A stretch of 64,000 nt of DNA from Arthrobacter sp. EPSL27 (GTDB lineage: Bacteria > Actinomycetota > Actinomycetes > Actinomycetales > Micrococcaceae), in contig NZ_LNUT01000001.1 in the NCBI RefSeq assembly GCF_001512305.1, positions 62,001 through 126,000 of the forward strand, given 5' to 3'. Positions 18,284 through 29,309 of the stretch are shown here, in pieces (the stretch's first letter is position 1; the number at the start of each line of letters is the position of its first letter). The notes below the pieces were generated by a model. That model was not told the DNA's origin, did no database searches, and saw only the letters and a list, made by a program, of their open reading frames with translations. The translations under genes and the position numbers were made by a program.

Positions 18284-21200
18284 ATGAGATCCATTCGTGT
18301 GGGAGGGCCCCACCAGCCCGGGATAGCTCCCCGGCTACGACGGGTGGCGTCCCGACTCAGCGGCGCCTTGCATCCTGCGGACAAGGGACGACTCCGACGC
18401 CTCATACGGGGCCGCCAGGCGCACCTGGGACAGCTGTCAGTGGTCGTGCCCGTGTTCAATGTCGAGCCCTATCTTGCCGACTGCCTTGCGAGCATAGTCT
18501 CGCAAAGCTACCCGTACTTGGAGATCATCGTCGTCAATGACGGGTCCACAGATGGTTCATTGGCAATTGTCGAGGATTTTGCCCGACGTGACCGAAGGAT
18601 TCACATTCTTGACGTCGCCCACGCAGGTAACGGCCGTGCACGAAACGTGGGACTTGGACGGGCCACAGGAGAATTCATCACCTTCGCGGATTCTGACGAT
18701 GTCGTGGCCCCTCACGCCTACAGCATCATGATCGCGAAGCTGCGGGAGACCTCATCCCAGTTCGTCGTAGGCTCGTCTGACCGGCTGCTGGGACGAAGCC
18801 GATCTAGTGTGAAGATGATGGACAAGCTTCACGCAGGCACGAAACACTCAATTCAGTTGGGGGATGCCCCCGAAATCTTGTCGGACGTCTTCCTGTGGAA
18901 CAAGATGTTCCGCAGGGACTTCTGGGATTCTGCTGTCGGGACCATTCCGGAGAATGTCCTCTATGAAGATCAGGAAACGACTGCCCGGGCGTATGTAAGG
19001 GCGACGGCGTTCGACGTTATTCAGGACACTGTGTACCACTGGCGGATTCGTTCGGATGGATCTTCCATTACGCAAAACAAGAACTCGATCCGTGATTTGG
19101 CGGACCGCCTGCGCGTGGTGGATTCCGTCAGCGCGCTCCTAATGTCCGAGGCCGGATCTGACGTCCTCCTAGCGTGGTTCACGCGAGTTCTCGGATCGGA
19201 CCTCGTTCCCTACTACGAGGTGGTGCCTCACGCTGGCCCGGACTACTGGGATGCACTTCACTCCGGCTTGGCTAGAATAATTTCCTCAATGCAATGTCTG
19301 GACAGCGAATTTTTGGCAACAGTGCTGAAGAATATCGGACCTCACGAGCAAACCCTCTGCACCCTCGCTGCGCAAGGAGCCCGTGGAGACTTCGAATCCG
19401 TGCTCTGCTACCGGACCGAGAATGGGACCGGGTTTGAGGTCCAAATCCGCGATAACACGTTTTTTGCCCGGCTCGATTACTTGGATGCGTTGACGACGAG
19501 CCATCCTCAAAGGATGCTGGAAATTCATTCAGCCGCTTTGATGCCGGCTTCGCACGTGCGATGCGACGGGTGGTCGAATGACGGGTCGCTCCTGCTTAGC
19601 GGGCACTTGTATGTGTTGGGTCTCGATTCGGAAGCCTTCCCCGGAGACCTCAGTGTCCGAGTAACGGGCCCCACCCGGGATCTCCCCGGCATAGAGGTCA
19701 GCCGGGTACAGGATCCGCATCTGGACATGCTTGGCAACGATGCTTATGCCAGCCATGCAGCGGCGGGCTTTACTTGCCGCGTCTGCCTAGATCATGTCGG
19801 CGAAACCACCCCAGGTTCAATCGAAGTGGTTGTCACTCTGGCTATCGCCCACGAGGTAGTTGAACGACGGCACGTTCTGAATCTGCCTCCCCGGAGTTTA
19901 GACCACAACCCCGCCGACCGCACATTGCGGCAACCGATCGTTACGGATATCACTTTCGACGCAGAGCGGGAAGAATTCAGCGTGGGCGTGCGCGTCCCGC
20001 GAACGCTGGTGAAGGACCTAGCGACTTTCGACGTCGCACTGGCAACAGCCCGGAATACCGTTCGGCCGACGTCGGCCATTACAACCGGCCAGGATGGCCG
20101 AAGATTCACTTTCGCGCTGAAACAGACCGTGTGGGGGAGGCAAGCTGCAGCTCCCCTTTCAGGCACTTACACGCTTCGTTATGGGACAGGGCTAAAACTC
20201 CCAGATCAGCTTTCGAAGCCGGTAATGACCATGTGGGGATTGTCCGCAATCCTTCCACTTGAACACGGGTTTCAACACGCCGTGGTCAGCGCAGTCCAAG
20301 CTCCGTCCGGAGCTCTTGCCGTGAGGATCATGCCCCCGCTCCAACCAGAGGAGCGCGGAACGTACAATCAACGCAGGCTTCGCGATGAGTATGCCGGAAA
20401 AGCCGCTTATCGCGCACTGACGGACGCCGTCCTCTTTGAAAGCTTCGCGGGCAAAAGCTGCACTGACAGCCCACGCGCCCTCTCGGACGCCCTGCATGCT
20501 AGGTCACCTGCGGTGCCCATTTTCTGGTCGATTTCCGATTTCTCTGTAGAGTACCCCGATTACGCTGTGCCCGTCCTGCGCGGCTCCCGTGAGTGGTTCA
20601 CACGGCTGAAAACCTCGGGAACGGTGGTCAATAACAACAGTTTCCCTGCCTATTTCCAGAAATCCGAAGGTCAACGCTATGTGCAAACGTGGCACGGCAC
20701 ACCGCTGAAAAAACTGGCCCGGCACGCCCCCACCCGGTACCTCTCCGCGTCTTACCGAAGGCGGATGGAACGTGAAGCGCTGATGTGGGACGTCATGATT
20801 GCACAAAACGGCTTTGCCGCGGATGTACTGGCGGACGCCTTTGGCTACGGTGGTGACGTCCTGACTTTGGGCTATCCCCGCAACGACACGTTAGCAACAG
20901 AGGACCGGGTAAGCCGGGCCCAGCAAATCCGCCGGGATTTGGGCATATCACCAAATAAAATTGTCGTCCTCTATGCGCCAACTTGGCGAGACAATGTCAA
21001 GGATGCATCTCGGCGCCACGCTTTGGTGGCCCACCTGGATTTTGGCAGGGCAAGGGAGTCGCTCGGCTCGGAACACGTCTTCCTGCTTCGTGGGCATCAC
21101 AACGTTGCCGGTGGCTCGGCCACCCGCGTTGGGGCCAACCTTATCGACGTGTCAATGTATCCGGAGGTCAACGATCTGATCCTTGCCTCGGATCTGTTGG

Positions 21201-21502
21201 TGACAGATTACTCATCGATAGCCTTCGACTACTGCGTAACCGACAAGCCAATGTACTTCCTGGTACCCGACCTCAGTGAGTATCGCGACGAGATTCGGGG
21301 CTTTTACCTCAACTGGGAGGCCGAAGCTCCCGGGCCCTTGTGCGTGGATACGGACGAGCTTTGCGACGCCATCAGGTCAGCAAGCGGGTCTCGGGCCAAA
21401 ACGTATGGCCACTTCAAATCAACGTATGCAGCACTTGATGACGGTGCTGCTGCGCTCAGGGTCACAGAAGCGATCTGGCCCGCGGAACAGGTGTCGCGCT
21501 GA
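18284..21502 (+). CDS. GT2-TagF fusion: glycosyltransferase plus CDP-glycerol glycerophosphotransferase domain
   Basis: The product is 1072 residues. A GT2 domain occupies about 45-300 (VVVPVFNVEPYLADCL, VVNDGSTDGS, TFADSDD). A middle beta-rich region of unknown type runs from about 400 to 690. The C-terminal 380 residues are a Glyphos_transf (TagF-type) domain: WHGTPLKKL near residue 804, GYPRNDTL, VLYAPTWRD, LLRGHHNV, LLVTDYSSIAFDY. TagF-type domains move glycerol- or ribitol-phosphate from CDP-polyols. A combined enzyme could therefore add both a sugar and a polyol phosphate, as in poly(glycosylpolyol phosphate) teichoic acids. It starts 26 bp after wecC. GC content is visibly lower than in the genes to its left. 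Confidence 0.85.
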   Translation: MRSIRVGGPHQPGIAPRLRRVASRLSGALHPADKGRLRRLIRGRQAHLGQLSVVVPVFNVEPYLADCLASIVSQSYPYLEIIVVNDGSTDGSLAIVEDFARRDRRIHILDVAHAGNGRARNVGLGRATGEFITFADSDDVVAPHAYSIMIAKLRETSSQFVVGSSDRLLGRSRSSVKMMDKLHAGTKHSIQLGDAPEILSDVFLWNKMFRRDFWDSAVGTIPENVLYEDQETTARAYVRATAFDVIQDTVYHWRIRSDGSSITQNKNSIRDLADRLRVVDSVSALLMSEAGSDVLLAWFTRVLGSDLVPYYEVVPHAGPDYWDALHSGLARIISSMQCLDSEFLATVLKNIGPHEQTLCTLAAQGARGDFESVLCYRTENGTGFEVQIRDNTFFARLDYLDALTTSHPQRMLEIHSAALMPASHVRCDGWSNDGSLLLSGHLYVLGLDSEAFPGDLSVRVTGPTRDLPGIEVSRVQDPHLDMLGNDAYASHAAAGFTCRVCLDHVGETTPGSIEVVVTLAIAHEVVERRHVLNLPPRSLDHNPADRTLRQPIVTDITFDAEREEFSVGVRVPRTLVKDLATFDVALATARNTVRPTSAITTGQDGRRFTFALKQTVWGRQAAAPLSGTYTLRYGTGLKLPDQLSKPVMTMWGLSAILPLEHGFQHAVVSAVQAPSGALAVRIMPPLQPEERGTYNQRRLRDEYAGKAAYRALTDAVLFESFAGKSCTDSPRALSDALHARSPAVPIFWSISDFSVEYPDYAVPVLRGSREWFTRLKTSGTVVNNNSFPAYFQKSEGQRYVQTWHGTPLKKLARHAPTRYLSASYRRRMEREALMWDVMIAQNGFAADVLADAFGYGGDVLTLGYPRNDTLATEDRVSRAQQIRRDLGISPNKIVVLYAPTWRDNVKDASRRHALVAHLDFGRARESLGSEHVFLLRGHHNVAGGSATRVGANLIDVSMYPEVNDLILASDLLVTDYSSIAFDYCVTDKPMYFLVPDLSEYRDEIRGFYLNWEAEAPGPLCVDTDELCDAIRSASGSRAKTYGHFKSTYAALDDGAAALRVTEAIWPAEQVSR

Positions 21503-21647
21503 ACCGTCATGGAACCGCGTGTTCGCCTTAGCGATCGGGCTGGCTGTGGCTGTATCGTCGGGCCCACACGGACGGCAACGTAAACTCTTGTAGTGGCCCT
21601 GCTCGGCCGCGTGTCTGCTTGGCCGTAATTCAGCATGGAGGAAATTA

Positions 21648-24600
21648 ATGATTGGTTGGCAATTTGGCTACTGGTGTGGCCGCGAACTTGAAAAACGGGG
21701 CAACTGGAAGTCAGCCGCATCTGTCTACCAAATGCTCTGGGATCATGGGGGATCCAGGAACGCGAAAATTGCCTACAAACTCGGCCATGCCCACTTCAGT
21801 CTCGAGGACCTGGTACTTGCACAGAAGTACATCTCCGCTGCGGTAGAACTGGACCCGAAGGCCGCGAACTGGCATTACCGCCTTGGATTCATTCATGAAC
21901 GTCAGAAGTCCTGGGCCGACGCCCTTCAGTCCTACGCACTTGCCACGGAGTTGGATCCCAGGCGGGCTGAGTGGTTTTACCGGAAAGCACAATGCGAACA
22001 GGCCTTGGGCGAAAAGGTGGCGGCTCAGGAGTCGCTGCGTTCTGCAGTGCATGTGGATCCCAGCAACGTTAAGTTCCACAAGGCCTTGGGCAAACAACTC
22101 GCCCAAGGTGCCGCTCGGTGGCAGGAAGTCGAGGCGTTGGAATCCGGACTATCTGTCCAACAGGACGACGCAGCATGGCTTCTTAAACTGGCTCGGGCCT
22201 ATTTCGAAATGGAACGTTTCGCGGAAGCTGCGGATCTCTTCGATCGAGTGACGCAGTTGCAGCCCAAGGATGCCAGGCTGTTGTTCGAAACGGGCTTGGC
22301 GCACGCCGGCAAACGAGACCACGCCTCTGCCCAAGTATGGTTTGCGCGTGCCGTGGCCGCCGACGAAGAGCTTAACGCCGCCCAGCTCGGTCCCGGGGCC
22401 TTCTTGGAGGACCTGAGGGACTGGAACAGTGCCGCCGGAGCCTATTTGGAACAACTCAAGCACAAACCGTTGGATGCTGAGTTGCACTTTCGCCATGGAT
22501 TTACCAGCGACCGAGGCTACAAGTGGTCCAATGCTGTCTCTTCGTATCGTGCTGCGGTAGCCCTGAGGCCGGAGGAAGCGTATTGGCACTATCGGTTGGC
22601 ATTTGCTCAGGAGCGGCTAAGGAATCTTCAGGGGGCTGCCGAGTCTTACGCTGCAGCTATACGGGTCAGCGAAACACGAAAACCATATTGGCATTTCCGC
22701 CTAGCCTATGTTCTTCAGGAGATGGGTCGCTTCGAGGAAGCCAGTGAATCCTACATCGCGGCTGCGCGGCTGACCCCGCTGGATCAAATATTCGACGAAC
22801 CGGAGTCAGCGCCAACCGAGGTCAGGGGCAGGCTTCTCGGTTTGGTGCGGCAACTCGCCGGATCCGTCAAGTGCAGCCTGGACGCAAAGTCCTTCTTCGA
22901 CGTCGGCATGGATTTCGAGAGGCTTGGGGACTGGTCGGGTGCAGCTCAGCTTTACCACCAAGCGGTCTTGCGCAGCAACGACCACAGGCCTGTTTGGTAC
23001 AACAGGCTCGGGCACGCACTCGCGCGGTCCGGTCAAGCCGAGAAAGCATGCGATGCTTTCCGCACGAGCCGGATTTTCGCGCGGCCATATGGTGTCAGTG
23101 AACAGGGTTACTCGAAGAGCGCAGCCGTCAAGACTGTCATTGAATACGTTGAATACTACGAAACTTTGCCCATCACGAAGAACACAGTTCTCTATGAAAG
23201 CAACCTCGGCGGATCCATCGACTGCAACCCGCTGTCCATCTACGAAAACATCGTGGATGATCCAAAATACTCGGATTACGTCCACGTCTGGACTGTTGCA
23301 GACGGCAACGTTCCGTTGCCGGATAGCCTCCTGCGACGTGAGAACGTCCGCATCGTAGTAAAGCAGTCAGATTTATATAGGCGCTATCTAGCCACCGCCC
23401 AGTACCTCATCAACAATTCAACCTTTCCCTCCTACTTCATTCGTAAAGACGGTCAGTCATATCTAAACACTTGGCACGGCACGCCCTTGAAGAAGATGGG
23501 CACCGACGTTGAAGGGGCCGCGCTTGAGCACGCGAATGTCACCCGAAATCTGCTTCAGGCCACGCATCTTCTGAGTTCGAATGCGCACACAACGGATGTG
23601 CTCACACGAGCCTTTGGCGTCGACCATCTCTTTACCGGCCGCGTTGGGCTTACGGGGTACCCCCGGATCGATAAGACGATAAATTCTTCGGCGGAGAGCA
23701 GGGAAGCAGTTTTAGACCTTCTAGGCCTTGATCCCGCGGACCACAAGCCCGTCGTATTGTATGCACCCACTTGGCGGGGCAGCATGAACGCCAAGGTACT
23801 CGACGCGGAGGCCATGGCTCGGGACATTGAAGCTCTTGCCGTTGCTCCAGACTTTCATTTGGTGGTGCGTGCACACCATTACACCGAGGACCTCCTGGTC
23901 GGAAGCGACAAATCGATCACCGTAGTGCCCCGGACGCTGACCACAAATGACCTGCTAGCTGTCGTCGACGTACTGATCACGGACTACTCAAGCGTGGTCT
24001 TCGACTACATGTCCACCGGACGCCCGATGGTGTTCTTCGTGCCGGATCTCGAAGAATACGCCGAGGAGCGGGGGCTATATTTCGATCTGGATAGCCTCCC
24101 GGGGCCCGTATGCCGCACTGTCAACGAGGTCATCGGTGGAATTAGAAGCGCTCTGACGGCAAATCACGCGCATCCGGCCTATGCTGCAAATCAGGAACGG
24201 TTCACTCCGGCGGAAGATGGACGCGCTGCCCGGCGAGCTGTGGATTTCTACTTTGAGGGTGACGCTAGCCATGAGGTCCCGCTTCCCAAGAAGCAAAGCT
24301 CCTTGCTTTTCAGGCACGGCATGAACCCGAACGGCATGACCGCTTCCCTGCTCAACCTGCTTCAGGCGCTGGATCCAGGCCGCCACGCCATGACGCTACT
24401 CATCGATGCAGCGGGCGTCTCCAACGACTCCCAAAGGCATGCCGCTTTCAAGTCTCTTCCGGAGAACGTGCGTACCGTCGGCCGGGTGGGCCGACACGTC
24501 GCCTCAGTGGAGGAGCGATGGATAATTTCGACCTTCAACAGGTTACACAGCTTTTCAACGGAAGAGCAGAAGCAGATTTACTTCAATTCTTACAGTAGAG

Positions 24601-25505
24601 AATTCCGGCGGCTTTTTGGCACTGCTGCTTTTGATGTGCTCGTGGAATTTGACGGTTATTCACCCTTTATGGCTTCGATCCTTCTCGGAGGCCGCGACGG
24701 TACGAGTAGGAGTGAAGTATTCCTGCACAACGACATGCTGGCGGAGTCCAGTTCCAAGTATCCTTACTTGCGCGAAATGTTTTCCCTATACCGTGAGTTT
24801 GACGGAGTGATATCGGTATCGGAGACTCTCAGCGAGGTTAATTCCTCAAAGCTGTCGGATCGATTCGGTATCCGGAATGAAAAATTCGGTTTTACGCCAA
24901 ATGTCGTGCTCCCGGATCGCATTATTGCACGGGCTTCCGAGCCCGTCGACCCTGCATTGGCGGAGTGGATGTCCGGCAAGGGCGCGGTCTTCACCATGAG
25001 TGCACGCCTCTCTCCGGAAAAGGACCACGCCAAATTGCTGCGTGCGTTCAGACAAATTGTAGATGAAGCACCGGACACGCGACTTGTGCTGATTGGCGAT
25101 GGGGTGCTTGCCGGGGATCTGCGGAGGCTGTCACGCGAGCTCGACCTGGAGCGGTCTGTCCTGTTTGCCGGACTGCAAGACAACCCATTCGCGATTTTGA
25201 AGGCAAGCGACTGCTTCATCCTCTCGTCGAACCATGAAGGCCAGCCAATGGTTCTGCTGGAAGCTATGGTCCTAGGAATGCCGATTGTTGCGACGGACAT
25301 CGACGGTTCGAGGGGAGTCCTTGCGCATCAGGGCGAAGAACATGGACTGCTCGTGGCGAATTCTGTTGAAGGCCTTGCAGGGGGTATGCGCGCATATCTG
25401 ACCGGCAATGTGCAACCTGCCCGGTTTGATGCGGATCAATATGTGGCGAGCGCTATTGCCAAGTTCGAAAGCGTCGTTGGAACGCATGGTGAACTGGTCC
25501 GATAG
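21648..25505 (+). CDS. TPR-TagF-GT4 megaprotein A
   Basis: The product is 1285 residues with three parts. Residues about 5-490 are tandem tetratricopeptide-like helical repeats (recurring WHYRLGFxxExxxxWxxAxxSYxxA patterns). Residues about 515-870 form a TagF-type domain (TWHGTPLKKMG near 610, GYPRIDKT, VLYAPTWRG, VLITDYSSVVFDY). Residues about 884-1280 form a GT4 domain (FLHNDM, MSARLSPEKDHAKLLRAF, SNHEGQPMVLLEAM). It starts at ATG after GGAGGAAATT. A close structural paralogue lies at 43875-47774 on the other strand. The TPRs could measure chain length or scaffold the other enzymes; that is inference. The 145-bp gap before it may hold its own promoter. Confidence 0.85.
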   Translation: MIGWQFGYWCGRELEKRGNWKSAASVYQMLWDHGGSRNAKIAYKLGHAHFSLEDLVLAQKYISAAVELDPKAANWHYRLGFIHERQKSWADALQSYALATELDPRRAEWFYRKAQCEQALGEKVAAQESLRSAVHVDPSNVKFHKALGKQLAQGAARWQEVEALESGLSVQQDDAAWLLKLARAYFEMERFAEAADLFDRVTQLQPKDARLLFETGLAHAGKRDHASAQVWFARAVAADEELNAAQLGPGAFLEDLRDWNSAAGAYLEQLKHKPLDAELHFRHGFTSDRGYKWSNAVSSYRAAVALRPEEAYWHYRLAFAQERLRNLQGAAESYAAAIRVSETRKPYWHFRLAYVLQEMGRFEEASESYIAAARLTPLDQIFDEPESAPTEVRGRLLGLVRQLAGSVKCSLDAKSFFDVGMDFERLGDWSGAAQLYHQAVLRSNDHRPVWYNRLGHALARSGQAEKACDAFRTSRIFARPYGVSEQGYSKSAAVKTVIEYVEYYETLPITKNTVLYESNLGGSIDCNPLSIYENIVDDPKYSDYVHVWTVADGNVPLPDSLLRRENVRIVVKQSDLYRRYLATAQYLINNSTFPSYFIRKDGQSYLNTWHGTPLKKMGTDVEGAALEHANVTRNLLQATHLLSSNAHTTDVLTRAFGVDHLFTGRVGLTGYPRIDKTINSSAESREAVLDLLGLDPADHKPVVLYAPTWRGSMNAKVLDAEAMARDIEALAVAPDFHLVVRAHHYTEDLLVGSDKSITVVPRTLTTNDLLAVVDVLITDYSSVVFDYMSTGRPMVFFVPDLEEYAEERGLYFDLDSLPGPVCRTVNEVIGGIRSALTANHAHPAYAANQERFTPAEDGRAARRAVDFYFEGDASHEVPLPKKQSSLLFRHGMNPNGMTASLLNLLQALDPGRHAMTLLIDAAGVSNDSQRHAAFKSLPENVRTVGRVGRHVASVEERWIISTFNRLHSFSTEEQKQIYFNSYSREFRRLFGTAAFDVLVEFDGYSPFMASILLGGRDGTSRSEVFLHNDMLAESSSKYPYLREMFSLYREFDGVISVSETLSEVNSSKLSDRFGIRNEKFGFTPNVVLPDRIIARASEPVDPALAEWMSGKGAVFTMSARLSPEKDHAKLLRAFRQIVDEAPDTRLVLIGDGVLAGDLRRLSRELDLERSVLFAGLQDNPFAILKASDCFILSSNHEGQPMVLLEAMVLGMPIVATDIDGSRGVLAHQGEEHGLLVANSVEGLAGGMRAYLTGNVQPARFDADQYVASAIAKFESVVGTHGELVR

Positions 25506-25581
25506 AGCAAATAAGGTGGCGGATGATCATCTCTTTCCCGGGCACGGCAGGCGTCGACAGGGGATTGTGTCAAGTTTTTCT

Positions 25582-25596
25582 TGCCCCGTAGGGGCA
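25582..25596 (+). terminator. Possible rho-independent terminator after megaprotein A
   Basis: A GC stem TGCCCC-GTA-GGGGCA is followed by GTTTAAA and preceded by a T-rich stretch. It lies 77 bp past the stop of the TPR-TagF-GT4 gene. The stem is short and the T-run is brief, so the call is tentative. It may instead belong to an insertion-sequence end. Confidence 0.35.
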
Positions 25597-25804
25597 GTTT
25601 AAACCGGCCCCACCCTGCGAGAATGGTGACCGAATCGGGTCGCGCTGGCTGTGGGCGGTCTTCCGTCTTGGAGCTGGGTTGTGGGACTAAGGCGCCGCAA
25701 CGGAGTCCGCAGATTCGAGGATGTCTCGTGAGTGGACGTCGGGCGACTCGGGAAATTCGGTCCAGGACCGAATCGGTGAGGGAACGATGGGGAGGGTGGA
25801 TGCA

Positions 25805-26116
25805 GCGGCAACCAGCGCCCGCCCCAAGCGCGGGACTGACGCCGGGTGCCATTGCCAGGACTCCGCCGCTGATATCGGCCCCAGGCATTACACCCAGGGT
25901 GAAGATCCGGTACGTGGACATGACGCGTCCCATGAGGTCAAGCGGAACGAGCCTGGGAACGATGCCGGCCCCCGACGGACCGGACAGAATGACGACGAAG
26001 AACCAACCAAATCCCGGGAGACCAATCCATACGACCGGACCCAACCCCAGGAACGGCGCCACAGGAACGAAGGTGACGGGTCCGACGCTAGGCAGGCTCG
26101 CGGCGATCTTGGTGCC
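25805..26116 (-). pseudogene. Fragment of an MFS efflux transporter
   Basis: On the minus strand a stretch of about 100 codons reads as the late part of a major facilitator transporter: hydrophobic segments followed by PLDLMGRVMSTYRIFTLGVMP and a GGVLA helix. This matches the conserved RGRV-x-YR-x-x-x-W/GxxP loop of MFS_3-type exporters. There is no start, no N-terminal half, and the frame runs into unrelated sequence on both sides. It is a relic cut by the neighbouring insertion sequence, not a working gene. Confidence 0.55.
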
Positions 26117-26170
26117 GGTGCCGGTCGACAACTGAGCCACCTGTTCCAAACGATTGGGTGGGTGATCACA

Positions 26171-27377
26171 GTGGAGGATTGGGCGCTTACTCGGCGGTTG
26201 CATCTTGCCGAGGGTGAATCGATGAGGTCGATATCGGCACGGCTGGGTATTTCCCGGAACACCGTTGCGAAAGCGGTCAGGGCTGACGGGCCGCCCACAT
26301 ATGTCCGGGCGCCGCAGGACTGCGGGATCAAGGCCGTGGAACCAGCCATTCGGACGTTTCTGATGGAGAACCCGCGGATGCCGGCGACGGTTCTGGCGGA
26401 GCGTGTGGGCTGGGCCGGATCTCCGGCCTGGTTCAGGGAGAACGTGGCCAGGTTCCGGCCGGAGTATGCCCCGGCGGATCCTGCTGATCGGAGCAGTTAC
26501 GAACCCGGCGACCAGGCACAGTGCGACCTGTGGTTCCCCGAGGTGCGGATACCTATCGGTGGTGGCAAGCCCCGGCTCCTGCCGGTGTGGGTGATGGTTT
26601 CCCCGCATTCGCGATTCATCATGGCTCGGATGATCCCGTCCCGGATGACCGGGGACCTGCTGGCCGGGATGTGGGAGCTGCTCGGATCCCTCGGCGCGGT
26701 TCCGCGGCGGCTGATCTGGGACAACGAGACCGGCATCTGACGGCGGAACAGCGACACCGCCGGCGTCGCGGCGTTCGCCGGGGTCCTCGCCACCGGGATC
26801 GTGCAGGTCAAACCCTACGACCCGGAGAGCAAGGGAATGGTGGAGCGAACCAACCAGTTCCTGGAAATCTCCTTCCTGCCCGGCCGGACCTTCACCTCAC
26901 CGTAGGACTTCAACGCCCAGCTCGGCCAGTGGCTGCCCAAAGCTAACTCCCGGCTGGTCCGGCCGACCGGCGCCCGACCCACCGAGCTGCCCGCTCAGGA
27001 CAAACAAGCCACGCTGGCGCTCCCGCCTGTTCCGCCCGTAACCGGATTCGCCACGCGGGTCCGGCTCCCGCGGGACTACTACGTCCGGATGGGATCCAAC
27101 GACTACTCCGTGCACCCGCAGGCGATTGGAAGGTTCGTCAATGTCACCGCTGTCCTGGAAACCGTCACCATCAGCCTCGAAGGGCGGTGCGTCAGAAGGC
27201 ACTCCCGGTCCTGGGGCACGGGCCATACGATCACCGACCCGGACCACGTCGAGGCCACCCGGACCCTGAGGAAAGCCTTCCAGAACCCGTCACCTGCCGG
27301 GGACAATGCCGGCTGCGGGACCTGGCGGACTACGACCGGGCGTTCGGGGTCGTTCTTGATGACGGGCAGGTCGCCTG

Positions 27378-27378
<1 letters not shown>
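26171..27378 (+). pseudogene. istA: istA transposase pseudogene (IS21 family)
   Basis: The frame opens at GTG (VEDWALTRRLHLAEGESM) with an HTH (SISARLGISRNTVAKAV) and the integrase-core segments QAQCDLWFPEV and LIWDNET. A TGA at 26738 interrupts the core where homologues read GIG. A TAG at 26903 interrupts SP-x-DF. A later frameshift before about 27300 moves the C-terminus (LRDLADYDRAFGVVLDDGQVA) to another frame. The final TGA overlaps the istB ATG, the normal IS21 junction. Confidence 0.8.
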
Positions 27379-28180
<802 letters not shown>

Positions 28181-28242
28181 TAACGTCAACATGGCTCACT
28201 TTTCAACCCACGAAAAGGCTCAATTTTCGACCATCGCTGACA

Positions 28243-28579
28243 CTTGGTTAGGCCGACGCCGAAACGCAGTGTGATGCGGGTGGCTCTCATTAATGTGACC
28301 AGACCCCCTGCTGCTGACAGTGCGCCAAAGATTACGAATTAAGCCATGGGGATGTTGAGGATTTGCTGGGCGAAAAATGACTTTGCCGGCGCCGCCGAAC
28401 ATGCTTGCGGCTTCGACCAACGCAGCCGAGATCATCAAGAGCGAATCAAGGGATGGCTCAAGGTGTAGCTAAGGCCACGGCGTGCCTCGGTCCAGAACCT
28501 GTCCGAGGATTCTGCTCGGGGAGGGTCGATCTTGTGGGAGTCTACCGGTCGTTGCAACACTTGAGTGATTGGAGTTGCG
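28243..28579. other. No recognisable gene
   Basis: This sequence lies between the right end of the decayed IS21 element and an IS30 remnant. Short open frames occur on both strands but none shows a known domain, a ribosome site or a conserved start. The last 60 bases (CCGGTCGTTGCAACACTTGA and onward) resemble the terminal sequence of IS30-type elements. Confidence 0.4.
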
Positions 28580-29110
28580 AATGGTAGATAGGAAAAGCGC
28601 GAGGAAGAGCCGGGGCGCCCTGCGAAGAGCGTTGCATGACCTCACAATGATCAGTTGATGAAACAGGGAATGGGCCATTCTGAGGCCTATCGGATCATGG
28701 CTACCAGCCGCAGTTCCGGTATCCGATGGCGGCACGGCTACACGGTGGTTCTGAAGTCCGTGGAGATCAAGAAGTACGCTCCCATTTCCATCAAACGCTG
28801 GCCGTGATCTCCGCCCGACTTCTTTCGCAGGCGGAACGGATTACGTTCGCGGATCTGTTGCATGCCCGGCGCAGCATCCGCGGGATCGCAATTCAGCGGA
28901 CCGCAACGATCGCCGGCAATCTGGAGCTGCGGGAGTTCGTTCGCGAACACTTGTAACAACGCTGGAGCCCCAGGAAGATCAGGAATCGTCTACGCGCTAC
29001 GGTCTCGGGCCAACCGGAAATGCACATCTTGCCTGAGACCGCCTATCAGGCCCTGTATAGGCGCGGAAGCCAGCGAGTCACTTCGAGTGCGATACCCAAC
29101 TGGCCTCTGA
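28580..29110 (+). pseudogene. IS30-family transposase remnant
   Basis: Pieces of an IS30 transposase can be read in different frames. They include a VDRKSARKSRGALRRALHD N-terminus at 28582, a MKQGMGHSEA-like HTH region, KKYAPISIKRW, ISARLLSQAERITFADLLHA followed by RRSIRGIA, and near 29022 a PETAYQALY segment that matches the PETIYQALY motif of the family. Stop codons and frameshifts separate them, and the catalytic DDE part is missing. It is an inactive relic. Confidence 0.6.
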
Positions 29111-29309
29111 TGCTGTGTCGACGCCAGGAAGTCGACGGCACGGTAAATAGACTTCCGGCTTGTCCGGCGTCGTGCCTCTTACTTGGTACCATGACCCAGG
29201 TGTGTTGTGCGGGTGCTCATCGTCGCGATGAGCATTGGCTGCTTTTCCATTCGGGAGGGAGGTAGAACACAACTGTCGATTGGCTGTTAAAATGGAGTTC
29301 GGAGTAAAA

